NCBI RefSeq assembly: GCF_901709675.1
Contig: NC_051105.1
Span: 3,465,104 to 3,529,103, forward strand
DNA length: 64,000 nucleotides
Direction of reading: 5' to 3'
Source of the DNA: Syngnathus acus
Lineage: Eukaryota; Chordata; Actinopteri; Syngnathiformes; Syngnathidae
The notes below the pieces were generated by a model. It did not search any database. It was given only the letters and a program-made list of their open reading frames with translations, and was not told the DNA's origin. Both the position numbers and the translations under genes were made by a program. Below are positions 22,620 to 34,224 of this stretch, piece by piece. The stretch's first letter is position 1; each line of letters opens with the position of its first letter.

Positions 22620-23000
22620 TTTTTTTTAATTAATGACATCACGTTCTAAAAACCTGTTGATTGTACTGGATCGCCATTTTGTTTTGGGACCACAGCACCG
22701 TTTTCAAATGGGTCCATGACCTTCAAAATGTTTAATGTGTCTTGAAGAAAAAAATATATAACAATAGCGTTGGCTCAATTGCATATTTGTTTTTCAAAAA
22801 TTTGGATAACTTGGAAAAAAGGAGACAATGAATGAAGCATTCTTCCCGATATTCAAAATGAAAAGGATTCTTGCGTTCACACATTTCAACAAACTTTAGG
22901 TCACCGCCTGGAGAAAGCTAAGACAAAACTGAGTTGACCAATTTTTACTTTTTTGGTCATAAAAATTCCAACTCCCTCCCCACATATCAGGTTATTTTTC
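22620..23000. other. Non-coding AT-rich sequence
   Basis: No repeat family, exon or regulatory signature is recognised. Confidence 0.5.
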
Positions 23001-23001
23001 A

Positions 23002-23268
23002 TTCATTCATCTTTCAGACCGCTTAAGCGTTTGCCGAGTGTCACGGGCATGCTGGAGCCTATCTCAGCAGTAATTGGGTGGTAGGCGGGTTACAATCTCA
23101 ACAGGTCACCAGCCAATCACAGGGCACACATAGACAAAACAACCATCACACCTACGGACAATTTGGAGATGTCAATCAGCCTACCATGCAAGTTTTTGGA
23201 ATGTGGAAGGAAACCCACGCAGGCACGGGGAGAACATGCAAACTCCACACAGAAAGGCCGGACTTACA
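23002..23268 (+). mobile_element. L2/SINE-type interspersed repeat tail
   Basis: It opens with CATTCATTCATCTTTCAGACCGCTTAAGCG (given here as CATTCATTCATC then CAGACCGCTTAAGCG) and runs through GGCATGCTGGAGCCTATC, CACCAGCCAATCACAGGGC, CAATTTGGAGATGTCAATC and GAGAACATGCAAACTCCAC. I recognise this ordered set from a very common teleost repeat, the shared 3' region of L2-like LINEs and derived SINEs. The copy is moderately diverged and has no coding capacity. Confidence 0.75.
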
Positions 23269-23269
23269 A

Positions 23270-23470
23270 TTTTTTTTCTCGAAACATTATGAATTTTCTT
23301 GTATTTTGATTTTTGTCACATTGTTGGAACCGAATGGGTTTATCATAGCAGCTTTATCTTGTGACATCATCAAAATCATTGTTATGTTTTCTCATAACAT
23401 TCTTGCAGCGTTCTGATTTTTTAAGAGAAAAAAAGACCCTTTTTCTTGTGACATTCTTGTACTCTTACGT
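23270..23470. repeat. Decayed ACATTACGA/TTTTCTCATAA minisatellite, cluster 3
   Basis: Copies include TTTTCTCGAAACATTATG, TTTTCTCATAACATTCTTGC and TTTTCTTGTGACATTCTTG. It abuts the L2-like tail directly. Confidence 0.5.
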
Positions 23471-23539
23471 CTCAGTTCTGGCCAAATGAATTTTGTCGTT
23501 TGGCGGCACGCTGTCATTCTTCTGCTTCTTGTTCTCGCT

Positions 23540-23765
23540 GCTTGCGTCTAACGAGCACGCTGATGATTGGACGAGGCAAAGGGTAAACAGCCCCCAGTCA
23601 AAGCGGCTAATTGAACTATTTGATGTGCGGCGCTGCGCTTTGAAGCGGCGGTTGTGTGCGGGCTGTGATCTGGCTACTAAGCGAAAGCATCCAGGGAGGA
23701 GGCTGTTTGATGGCTGTACTGTAATAAACAACAGGCGGCGCTCCCGGCGGGCGGAGGAGCGCTGA
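23540..23765. promoter_or_regulatory. Candidate conserved non-coding element
   Basis: Repeat-free and balanced in composition, with GATGATTGGACGAGGCAAAG, GCGGCTAATTGAAC and AAGCATCCAGGGAGG. It stands out from low-complexity neighbours and has no splice signals around an open frame, so a regulatory element is more likely than an exon. Conservation is untested. Confidence 0.25.
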
Positions 23766-23936
23766 GCAGCCGTGGGGCCCGTGCCGAGGTGACAACGCTC
23801 CGCCTTTTTTTTGTTTTCGAGTGTGCTGTTGCCGCTGTTCTGCCTACCCCCCACCCCCGTCCTCACCGCCTCCCTTCTCTGTGCGTCATGGCCGGACTCC
23901 AACAATGGCTCGGGTTTCTGGTGTCAGGCGCGTGGC

Positions 23937-24007
23937 CCACACACACACACACGCACATACACACGCACACACGCACGCGCACACACACACGCGGAAGCAC
24001 ACAAACA
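23937..24007. repeat. Compound (CA)n/(CG) microsatellite
   Basis: Interrupted CA repeats with CGCA interspersed. Histidine/threonine or cysteine/valine frames across it are spurious. Confidence 0.9.
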
Positions 24008-24009
24008 CA

Positions 24010-24630
24010 GATGTGACAAATGATAGGGCGACGAGGCGAGGCGAGCTAATAGTAGGCCGCGCGCCTGCCGACATGCCCGTGGGCCGCGGCTGTTAAATTG
24101 TATCCAATTACGAAGCATGGCACGATTCGAGGGGGGCCAAATAATAATTCTTCCCGCATGACGGGGAGATTCGCTTATTTCCTCGGCCCCAGTAGCGCAA
24201 GCCGTGAAATGTTGCAGCGTCTATATGCCGTCCTTTCTTTTTCAAGCGGGTGGTGCGAATGAAGAAGTCCGGATTTCTGCAGAACGTGGTGTGCAGTTTT
24301 CTTTCATCAAAATCTAGTTCAGCCAATGTGCAGACAAGAACGGGCCCAACAGTGCGCGACCCGTCATTAATCGTCATGATTTAAGAGCATTTCGCTTTTG
24401 TATCTACTATTTCAGTAGGTGCTGCTGTTTTGGTAAGCAATGGAGTTCAAATGAACACTCAGTTGTTAACTCTGCGTGTGAACAAAAGTGTCGACGAACT
24501 GAGATAATTACAGTTACTACTACCAATTTAATGTTTCAAACAGGCATTTATTTGTCCTAAGAGGATGACTCACCCGGCGTATATTAAAGAGAACATTATC
24601 CAGCTTCTGCAGACCTTGCCAATTATCTGA
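24010..24630. other. Non-coding unique sequence
   Basis: No exon, repeat family or strong regulatory signature is recognised. Confidence 0.5.
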
Positions 24631-24634
24631 CCAT

Positions 24635-24715
24635 TTGAATCAGGTATGTTGCAACAGGGAGATATAGAAAACATGCAGGCCCTTGAGGACCGGAGTTGCC
24701 TACCCATGGCTTAGT
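24635..24715 (+). mobile_element. Remnant end of a hAT-like fish repeat
   Basis: TTTGAATCAGGTATGTTGCA, then CAGGGAGATATAGAAAACATG, split as CAGGGAGATATAG and AAAACATGCAGG, and CCTTGAGGACCGGAGTTG match the order of a widespread fish element whose end reads ...CAGGACCGGAGTTG(G/C)CC. Identification is from memory; only one end is present. Confidence 0.5.
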
Positions 24716-24911
24716 GTATGAAATGCTGAGTTAAAATGTTTTTATTGTCGTTACCACCACTCACATCTTCCCTCCATAATATAGGCTCCACGCATGTCAT
24801 AGGCAAGCAGCAAAGGTTCATTGCATGCCTGCCAGCCCACTATACACATGCACGCAATGGGGGTCATTTGGCCTAGCTTAGCCATCTAGCTATCAAAAGC
24901 AAGAAAGCAGT

Positions 24912-25083
24912 TACCGTATTTTCCGGACTATAAGGCGCACCTAAAAACCTAAAATTTTCTCAAAAGCCGACAGTGCGCCTTATAGTCCAGTGCGCCTTAC
25001 ATAAAGACAAAGTTTTAAAATGGGCCATTCATTGAAGGTGCGCCTTATAGTCCGGTGCGCCTTATAGTCCAGAAAATACGGTA
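24912..25083. mobile_element. MITE, 'ggcgcac' subfamily, with long inverted ends
   Basis: A TA dinucleotide flanks each side. The left end CCGTATTTTCCGGACTATA is the near-perfect reverse complement of the right end TATAGTCC(A)GAAAATACGG. Internal copies of GCGCCTTATAGTCC are repeated, so the element folds into a multi-armed structure. No coding capacity. Two other copies in this window carry different subfamily letters after the shared end (32692-32865 and 61930-62184). Confidence 0.9.
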
Positions 25084-25089
25084 CTCACT

Positions 25090-27962
25090 CCTACAAAATG
25101 TATTTAATATTACTGTAAGACACGATACCATTATGCACAGTTGGAACTCTAGCTTGAATATAGAAAAACTAAAAATTTCAACAATAAAAATATCTCAAAC
25201 AACAACAATGTTAATGTGCACCGCCCCCAATTTTTAAACAAACCAGTAAAGAGTAAACGCGAATGTAGTCAAACAAGCTTGCATAGCTAAAAGCTTCATT
25301 AGAATTTGTTTGACTTTAGTTCATGTGTTAATGGACTTAATTTAGGGAATCTTTCGTATACCACAAGAAGGTGCCCGTATGCAACTAGTAATAAATACCC
25401 TGTATTGGGAATCACTAGTTTAATATATCGCATTTAGGCTCACAAACCCACTTGAGCACACTTTGCAAAGCCCATGTTGTTGAGAGACAGCACTGTGTGA
25501 ATGGAATAAACACTCTGAGGTTCAGCTTTGTTATGAAACATCTCAGCTGCTCATTTATTTGATCGAGGGCAAGTCAAGTCAAGCCAGCGACGGTGCCAAA
25601 AGAAAAAAAAAAAAAAAGGATGCAAGTCAGTGTGTGTATTGGAGTTAGATGGTGGCCAAACTGCGTCAAATTGCAAACTCAGTCGCGCGGCAGTGTCACT
25701 GACACCCGGCGGGAAAGTTCAACAGCTCGAGGGGGTGAAAAGGGGTCAAGTGTCGGGTCATTAGTTCAACTCGTCAGGAAAAGGCGAGTGACAGCGGTCA
25801 CTTGACGCCGGCAGCTGCCTTTAAAAAAACAACAACAAAATGGAAGCTGAATTTAAATGATTAGGCTGCCAATCACAGTTCGCTAGCACCGACACAGTCC
25901 GTGAGATAGTGGACTAGCAGGGGCTGTTGCTAGGCACCGCTCGCCACGTGCCATAATTTACCTTTTTGTATGGACAAGGAAAAATCCCCAAGAATTTGGT
26001 GGTGTTTCTTTTTCATAAGGCTGAGCAGCACAGTGACCACCTTCTTCACAGGCACATACAAAAATAGAATGTAAATTTGACCATACAATGCTTTTATAAA
26101 TACAGTATAACAAAGAGAAGTAGCATTTTGGCATATATAAAAAAAATATAAAACATCTATCGTCATTGCCCAAAGGGCAAAACACATGTTTCAAATGTTG
26201 CACTTGCTTTATGACTTTATTTCAGAAGAAACGAGATGTTTGTTTGACCTCTTAACTTGGGGAGCTCAGAGTTTCGTATTGTATGGCCTGTCACCAGTTG
26301 ATGATGGACACACATGACGAGAACGTAATGTCTTGTATCTGTGGTTCAAATTTAGAAGCAATTGAAGAAAACATCTGGGACAAGCTGTTTTTTAAGGACC
26401 ATTGAGAAATTGGAAATTAAACCAAAAATGACTGCTTGAAATCAGAATGACAGACTTCTTGTGTGTTTTTAGGCATGGTGTCTTGAGACTTTCTATTTGT
26501 GGTTCTACTCACAATATAATTTGATTTCACTTTGCTGAATGAAATTAGCTTCGAGGGTAGTGGCCAAAAGTGTCTTTAAAGGCTGCTTCAAAAACAGTAC
26601 TTTCTGATACTGCGTATGAAAAAAACAAATGGACAAAACAATCAGCTTCCATTCATAAAACTGCTAAATGTCTTTAAAATGGTGTTGGATCTAAAAGGCA
26701 AATATAAATGTAACATACAAGTAAGATCAAAATTGAATGAACACCATTTTTGACCACTTTGAGAGCTCAAGAACTGTTGCACACAAAGCAGATCTGTGAC
26801 CTGGTTTCTGAACATTTAAAGGGCAGAGAAATACAATAAGGACTTTCTCAGATTTTCAGACAGAAAAAAACACGTGTTTTTCCACAAAGGTAAAACCACA
26901 TGTCTACAATATGATGTCATGACAGGATGTTGATTTGTGTATGCTGACACTTTGAATAATGACTGTTTGGTTTTCGACCAATCGTCGTCAAAAAGGTTGC
27001 ATTTCGCAGAGCCTACTAAATGGAAGCTAAATTAGCTATTAACCTTTGAATTACGCTGATGTCAACATCCCGTGTCAATGTGAGGCTTCTTCGACATTCT
27101 AAGCTTCATAGAAACGTTAGCCAACGTTAGAACGTATTTTGGGGATATAACTGAAATTAATGCTTTTTTTTCAAATGAATGCACATTGAAAAATCTAACA
27201 TTTTTATGGGCAATGAGATTTAGTCACAGTGATCATTTTTTCAGTAGTTGAAAATAAAATACCAAAAAAACAACAACCTTGACATGCGTGCTTTTTGAGG
27301 CAAAAGGAACAAATACTGTCCAAGGCAGGAAACGTGGATGCTTATTTGCCACTGTGCACCAGGCTCATGTATAAATAAGCGAGGAAGTCGTCGTGCTCCA
27401 GAATGCGTGAATTATGCGCGCGTGTGCCAGCGAGCGGCAGGCGCCAACGTTTTAAAAAGGCCTGCTTTTCCAGCACCTCTCCTGCAGAGAGGTGAAAAGG
27501 TAATTGCACCTTGTTATGATTGCCTTTCAGCGTTTTTTTCCCCCCTTCTTTTTTTCCCTCTCCCCTCCATCTTGGTGGTGTGCCAAAAGTGCGGATTGAG
27601 GGAGTCCTGGGGGCAGTGATGAGGAATGTTTTAAGACCTCGGGGATGCAGCGGAAGGAAGCCTTTTTAACACCACAAGGAGCTTTTTTTTTCGTCCCGGG
27701 GTTGTGGTATTGCAGGCGGCCCTGCTCAGTATGTGTGCGCGCGCGCGTCTTTAGGATATTAAATAGTAAAGGATGGGGATTAATAATGGAACCTGACAGC
27801 TCATCTCCGGCTTCTATCTGCCTGACTTTGCCTCCAATCTTGCCTTCCATTCTCTGCCTACCTCCTTTGCCTCCCTCTCGCTTTCTAATCCACCACATTT
27901 CTCTTTGTCAAGAAGCCTCCTGCTCCTCCTCCTGCCGCCGATCCTCGCCGCCTTTGTCTCCC
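25090..27962. other. Non-coding flank downstream (3') of the receptor gene
   Basis: No exon is recognised. A-runs lie at 25601-25617. The stretch 26000-27300 is AT-rich and unique. The 3' UTR of the minus-strand receptor must begin at 27962 and run leftward; no unambiguous AATAAA (TTTATT on the plus strand) is seen in the first 500 bases, and a TTTATT occurs near 26216. The C/T-rich stretch 27800-27960 would lie in the UTR. Confidence 0.45.
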
Positions 27963-28133
27963 TCAGGGCCCTCGGTCTTTCAGGGTCATGTTAGGCGCGT
28001 AGAAGAGCGTGTTGGCGTCTTCGTCGTCCTCGTCGTCGCTCAGGTCGGCCAAGTCGGCTTGGGTGTATTGCACGGTCCCGGCGTGATACTCGCCGATCCG
28101 GGTCCTGTCACACAGCCGTGACTGTAGAGCGAG
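27963..28133 (-). CDS. Seven-transmembrane receptor, last exon (cytoplasmic tail and stop)
   Basis: On the minus strand TTTGTGTGTGTCTCAG gives the acceptor, followed by 56 codons and a TGA at 27963-27965. The preceding exon ends in phase 0 (…GGCATGCAG|GTATGT), and this exon opens in the same frame (LALQSRLCDRTRIGEY). A second usable AG lies 12 bases further in, which would drop four residues without changing frame. The tail contains an acidic cluster, DLADLSDDEDDEDA, followed by NTLFYAPNMTLKDRGP at the C-terminus. No transmembrane segment is present. An acidic tail with Ser/Thr/Tyr suits a regulatory or adaptor-binding C-terminus (inference). The CG-rich composition reflects good coding usage and contrasts with the surrounding intron. 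Confidence 0.8.
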   Translation of the reverse strand, partial: LALQSRLCDRTRIGEYHAGTVQYTQADLADLSDDEDDEDANTLFYAPNMTLKDRGP

Positions 28134-29414
28134 CTGAGACACACACAAAGTTCACAATCACCTGGGATCGGGGGGGATTGATATCTTCACGTCTGACGCC
28201 GCGTTTTACCGGCTTAAGGCGGCCGGTTTTCCACAGCAAAATGGTACACCAAAAAAATTCACGCCGGAGAAAGGAAGTGAGAAAAGCTCCATTTTCCGCA
28301 GCAAATGGGAGCCTGTGGAGTCTAATACTGCAGAATCCACAGTAAAGGCACAGCAAATGGCATGAGTCTTCGTTGTGATTTTGTCCAAGTCAGCCCTTGG
28401 ATCATTCTGAATCTCTTAAAACTGCATTGCTCAATAGATGATGCCTCGTGTTTATTTTCTGTTTGTGGCATTTCAAAAATGTTCACGAGTGGTCTTGTCG
28501 TGTTGCTACCACTGTACATGCCAATTTCTGCACGTCTTCCAGACATTGAATTTAAAGTCACAAACTCTGCCAGCACGTTTTATCTCTGACAATTTTGCGC
28601 AGCTAGTCGATCAGCCGTCACATCTGTTTGCAATGAGCAATCTAGTTTTTCGGCCAGTTTGTGCATATGCTAATCTTTAGTAAATCTATATTTCGCTATT
28701 TGGGATTTTAGTAAAGAAGTCCCACAGGCAACATTTTCACAGATTTTCCTTGACTCTCTGTCCTGTACTTATGGGACCGATGCGGTGTAATGATGCCAGT
28801 GACCAAAGAATGATGTTTAACACCTGAGAAAAAGTGTCCACACCCCTTTGTTATAAAAGCATTTGTCACTGACGGATCTTATTATCCTTGAACACACGCG
28901 TTTCAGGAATGCAGTGTGAAAAGAGCTCTTGATATCTGAAAGATCCTCTTGAATATTCCTCATAGCCAAAGCCAGCCACAAATTCAACATTTGGTATTAG
29001 ACACACGCACACAAAGTGATAGAGAAATTGTACATTTGTCCTAAACGATCTTAGTTTCTTTAAAAATGCCATAATGGAATAAAGTTTCTTTTTAAGTTTC
29101 CCACCAGCAGTAAAAAGCCTTGTAAATGGGATTTCATTGGACACAAAGAGCCACAAATACTGTAGACGCCATGCGCCACTTAGTCGCTGGGTGCGTCATC
29201 CACTAAAGCCTCCCTAAAAACAGATGCCTCTTTTTTCACTTCAGAAAACGGGTACCAACTATAATTACCCCAACTGTTAGCACACAGACGTTCGAGCGTT
29301 GGTGAGCCTGTTGCAAGGCTGCTGCTAACCAAAACAGCAGGACCTATCAAGGAGCACATCACTGATGAAAAAAAATTAGAATTCTGAAGAGTTCCCTGGC
29401 TCTTTCTAGTCAGA

Positions 29415-29418
29415 ACAT

Positions 29419-29452
<34 letters not shown>

Positions 29453-29475
29453 GTCCATCCGTCCATCCATCCATG
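29415..29475. repeat. (CATC)n/(CGTC)n tetranucleotide array
   Basis: About 15 copies of CATC with ordered CGTC variants in the second half. Tetranucleotide arrays of this type often mark the tail of L2-like fish retroelements, but no body of such an element adjoins. Confidence 0.9.
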
Positions 29476-30645
29476 GATTGTCTGACGAAAGAACAGTATA
29501 TCATACTATGGCTTTACAGACAATTTGGGTCAGGCACTTTCCTTAATGGCCGCAATTTGTAAAGTCCGCTAATGGGAGGCTACGTTTCAATCAGCGTTGA
29601 TTTGTCTGACTAAATGGAAAATGTGTTCGGAACTCAGTGGCAGGGCCTGTGAAATTAACATTGACAGCGGGTCTTTTCTTTTTTTCAATGCATTTTTTAT
29701 ATTGTGGTAAAAGAGGCTAAAGCGTTTGTGTTTTGTTTAGTGGTTCATTTTGTTAGTAGAATGAATATTTTAAATTCACCTTTGATGCAGATAAAGTTAC
29801 AAATTATACCGCCTCATTGATTTTTTGAGCCCTTATGACAAAACAGTACATTGCAATGCAGTCTTCCTGTAAATTGTTCTGTACGTCCACAAATGGAAGC
29901 AATCGATGCTAACAAACATTTTCTTTCACTGCTAACATTCGGGTCTTTGCTCGGTGCTATTCTACTCACTGCTTGACTACTGTATGAGACATGACGTTGT
30001 TCTGTTTTGTTCTTTCAATTTATTCAGGGGACTCCTGGAATGCTGTCCTATTCTTAGAGCCAGAGAAAGCGGTGCCAAGCCCTCTTGAAACGACTTCTTG
30101 TTTTTATTCCACCAAAGAAATTGCCTGTGAGCCTTTTACGATTCTGGTGGAAACTGACATATTTCATATGCCGCAACCCCCATCCCTAAATCACTCAGTA
30201 GCCCCCACCACCCTAGAATGTTGTGAAAAAAAAACCATCCGTTTTTATCAATAGACGTGAAACAACAGGATCCATTAAAAAAAAAAAACATTGCTGTGAA
30301 ATGCGCCTAATTTTGTCCGTTTAGATTTGAAGGGGACCGTCCACTACATATGGGGCATTTGGTGGAAAAACTTCAATGTTATGTTATTATATATAGAGCT
30401 ATATACTAGTTGGCACAAAGTCAATATCTAATTAGACAATAAGATGGCTTTGTAAGATGTTTATTGATTTAATGTTTCACAGTTGCCTCAAAGAATTTGA
30501 ACACACTTAACAACTCCGAACCACCTCAGCTGCACTTGTTTTAACAGAGCAACAGTTCCCATTTAGATGACCGGTGCATTAACTAAACGATGACACCAAT
30601 GGTTGAAGGAGAAAAGCTGAACTTTGTCAGCAAGTCACATCTCTG

Positions 30646-30690
30646 CAGTTTGCCAGAACTACTAGAGCAGTTCACCTGTCAATGTCTTTC
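30646..30690 (+). repeat. Short dispersed direct repeat, copy 1
   Basis: CAGTTTGCCAGAACT then GCAGTTCACCTGTCAATG recurs at 31507-31548 in the same orientation, about 860 bases away, with a 4-base length difference. It may be an old local duplication. Confidence 0.6.
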
Positions 30691-31506
30691 ATGTCATCCA
30701 TCTAAACTGAAGATGAATGTATGTAGGAGAAATTGCTACTTTGGAGTTTAAGTGTGCGCTAAAGAAAGCAATAAACGAACAAAAAAAGCATTGAGAAGGT
30801 TCGAGTTCAGTCCGGGTTGTTGCTTTGAACACATCACATTGGTAGGCTGACATTTAGACCATCAGATAAGGAGCTAATTACAAATAACCCTCTGATCTTG
30901 CGCACATCAGCAACATTTTTCGAGATTGCTGCTTGGTGATTAGAGACGACAAAGGAGGCATTTTATTCCCTTCCGAGAATAGTCATGGTCCAAACACGTG
31001 GCCTACGTTTGGACGGCAACGACGGGGCTCAGAAGATGGCTTGTGGCTGATGGCGAACCCTCGAGTGATTGCCAATGGCGTTAGTTAGCCGCGAAATGAC
31101 CCAAAAGGCTGTTGCAATCGGGTCTCACGCTGCTCATAAATGAAAAAACAAGTCGTTGCTTGGAGTGGACGAAAACAAAGCGGAAGCGCCTGCAGCCAAA
31201 TGTCGTTAAAAGCGGAGGTGATGGTTGTACAATCTGCTGTTAGAACAACAGCCCCAGAGAAATATTCTTCATTTGCATACTTTCCACCTTGGAATTATAT
31301 CAATTGCTTACCACGTGCAACGTAAGAAATCTGTATTGATTAGAACCTGAGGGAGAAATGAGGTGGGGTTGTCGAGTCAAATTACTTTGACTTTTTCACC
31401 AATGATGAGTCACCTTTGGAAGACGTGACCACAAGACCTCGGTTGCACAAAGCAGAGTTTACGTAGGCAGTTGTCAAGCGGGCCATATTATCCAACCCTT
31501 ACGGAT

Positions 31507-31548
31507 CAGTTTGCCAGAACTTGGGCAGTACACCTGTCAATGTCTTTC
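31507..31548 (+). repeat. Short dispersed direct repeat, copy 2
   Basis: Partner of 30646-30690: CAGTTTGCCAGAACTTGG and CACCTGTCAATGTCTTTC are shared. Confidence 0.6.
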
Positions 31549-31839
31549 TAGCTCAAGGGGATTTAAATTCCCAATTTTTTTTTTTTTGCTGCAAGAATAC
31601 GTTACATTTGCCAACACTAGTCAATACACAGTACTCTGATTAATTAGCTAGCTACTAAATTAGCTTACTAAATGAACGTCAAGCGAAGGTGTAATGTTTG
31701 CCGTTTGCCAATTTGAAAGAATGCGAAGCTGCCTGGAAAGGCGCGTGAAGGCCGAATATAGGCTGCAGAGCAAGAACGAGGAAGGCAGAAAGAGAGAGAG
31801 AGCTAGCGAGAGAGCCAGCGGCTGCTACGAAGGCTGATA

Positions 31840-32420
31840 GTGGGTTGGGGGGAGGGAGCTGGCGATGAGGTGTCTGATGAAAGCGCAGATTCGTTGCGCC
31901 GAGGAAGGAATGTTTTGACGCTCTCGCAAGCGCCCACCCCCGCCGTCACCACCTCCCTGTCGCCCCCCCTTTCTCTCCCCCTCGCCACCGCCAATCTCGC
32001 ACCTGATGTGAGGGGGGGCTGCTGGGAGTCGCATGCCAAGATGAATAACAACCGGCTGTTAGTCACGAACGCACACGGAGCCTGTCTGACTGGCACTGGC
32101 GCGTGCGTGCGTGCGGGCGGGCGGGCGGGCGCGCCGTCGCCGATTTCCGTACCCTCGTTCCCTGACACAAACATCATTTTCTCCGTGATTTACGAAGGCG
32201 CCGCGATTCCATTTCACTTGTGTTGTCTTCTTTCCCTCGCGCCCCCGCTCGCCACGCCGAAACATTGACATTTGCGTTGAAGGTCATACCACACATTCTT
32301 CTCTTCCAGTTTGTGCTCATGGCCGCTTATCAGCCTGGCTGGCGATACTGACTGGATGACAAAGACTGCGCGTGCGAGTGCGCGCGTGTGTTTGTGCGTT
32401 GGAAACGAAGACAAGAGACT
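31840..32420. promoter_or_regulatory. CpG-rich intronic island
   Basis: CpG density is raised, with (GCGT)n passing into (GCGG)n at 32099-32132, which could form a G-quadruplex. No exon with splice sites is seen. It may be an internal promoter or enhancer, but this is composition only. Confidence 0.3.
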
Positions 32421-32691
32421 ACTTCATCCCCCGCCTCTCGTGGTTCGATATCAGCGCTGGCTCATATCCGCAAATACTGTCAATGTTGCTAGATTGAGAC
32501 AAATCAGTGGGGAGCGCTATTGATCGCGGTGTTTATTGAAGTGCAGGCGACGACGGTTCAAATGTGCAAACATCCTCCGTCAGAACGCGGTCGCCTAAAA
32601 GTGGCAAAAAGTGAGCCCAGGGATGATTTTTTTTTTTTACTAGCACAAACTTGTGATAGTGTAGCTTTCTGTACTTGCCACGGTGGACGAC

Positions 32692-32865
32692 TACCGTAAT
32701 TTTCGGACTATAAGTCGCGTTTTTTTTTCATAGTTTGGGTGGGGGGGCGACTTATACTCAGGAGCGACTTATATACATATATATGGTTTTTTTTCACTTT
32801 TATGGGCATTTTATGGCTGGTGCGACTTATACTCCGGTGCGACTTATAGTCCGGAAATTACGGTA
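32692..32865. mobile_element. MITE, 'gtcgc' subfamily
   Basis: TA on both sides; the left end CCGTAATTTTCGGACTATAA matches the reverse complement of the right end TTATAGTCCGGAAATTACGG. Internal repeats read GCGACTTATA instead of the GCGCCTTATA of the 24.9-kb copy. A TATACATATATATGG spacer sits in the middle. Non-coding. Confidence 0.9.
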
Positions 32866-33146
32866 CTAATATGATACAGCTTTGGAAGTGTCGCCTATAT
32901 TTTAAGCAAAAGGAGAGTGGAGAAAAGCTGTTATCACACAATATTTTCCCAACACTTTTTAGCGAAAATAATATGATTTTGGGGCGGGGGAAATCTAATG
33001 CCCCCCCCAAATAGACTATTTCATTTTTTTCTTGTAAAGAGAAGACGTACGTTCTTTAACTTTCATAAAAGAGAGCAAAGTGGAGATGTCACAGTTTAAG
33101 CATCCTGAGTCAAGCGCAACAGGCTAAGCCAATGTTAACGTATGCT

Positions 33147-33246
33147 TCCATCCATCCATTGTCGATAAAACTGGACTGGATTTGTCGCCAGTCAATCACA
33201 GAGCACACGGAGATAGGAAACGATTTACAGTCACATTCACACCCGC
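33147..33246 (+). mobile_element. Fragment of L2-like repeat tail
   Basis: CCATCCATCCATTGTCGATA, then GTCGCCAGTCAATCACAGAG and TCACATTCACACC occur in the same order as in the 23.0-kb repeat but with a large internal deletion. Heavily diverged. Confidence 0.55.
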
Positions 33247-34224
33247 TCTGGACCCACGCTCCCTGCACTGATGTCTGGTGCGTAACAGTGACTCATCATT
33301 GACCTAGCATTTGTGTTAGTTTGAGTCTTTTCCAGCGTTGCGACCAACAAATCTGCACGACCAATGACAGGACAGGATAGCAGCTGTATGTCTCCAGGGG
33401 TGGATAGATATTTTGCAGCAGACATGGAAAATCTCACTGCGTGACAGTAAAATAATTGGGTGAAATTAAACTAATACGTCCAATGACATATGTTTCCATA
33501 CATCACCAAAACAAATAAATGTTTTTTAAATAGACAATAAAACACATTTAGAATGGTCGTTCAGACAATGTTTACACTGCACCTCAATCCCGATTTTTTT
33601 TTTTACCAATATACAATATTTGATTTTTTTCATGCAGTGTGAACGGTACAATTCCGAAGTTTTCAAATCCAACCCGGCCCACTTTTCGTATATGGACATA
33701 AGCTCACTCCGAACTATATTTACGTAAGTACATAAACTGCCGACTTGACATATTTTGTCATTCGATGTCATGTTTTGTGTGCATGTGTGTCACATCATGA
33801 CAGTGTTGTGTTCCCTTCACATCAGAAGTGGCTTTTGTTTTTGTGATGTACATAAATGAGTACATAAGGGTTTGACTAAAAAATCCGAGTTGGTAATAAT
33901 ACAGTATAAATGTAGTCTTAAATGAGCAGTGATTAGAATTGACCTTAGCAGGGATGTGTGACGCCCTTAACAGACTAACTCAACAAACAAATTTGGGTTA
34001 CTTCATTGTAAACCAAGGACCCCTCGCACTGAGATTGACATTATATTAAAATGAAAAATTGTGGCATAAAATTTGACGTTAAATGTGCATACATGGACAG
34101 CCTCAAAATTGTGATTTGAAACTTGAATATCAAAACTGTAATACAACAGAACATGACACAATAAATCGCAATTTTGATAATCCGATCGACAAAACAAGCA
34201 AAAAAAGATGCAACTGACACATAC

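Larger units (their letters stand above)
28134..34224 (-). other. Receptor gene intron, 6.1 kb
   Basis: Bounded by GTATGT at the right and CTCAG at the left (minus strand). It contains unique AT-rich sequence, an ATCC array (29415-29475), a short direct-repeat pair (30646 and 31507), a CpG-rich block near 31.85-32.4 kb, a MITE (32692-32865) and an L2-like fragment (33147-33246). The 96-residue open frame at 28866-29156 on the minus strand was considered and left out for lack of splice context or family match. Confidence 0.7.

Noticed and set aside
28866-29156. 96-codon minus-strand frame inside the receptor intron
   Set aside because: Not low complexity, but I recognise no family and see no flanking splice sites; left as intron sequence.
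29415-29475. CRISPR-like array
   Set aside because: It is a pure tetranucleotide repeat without spacers; nothing else in the window has repeat-spacer structure, and the DNA is vertebrate.
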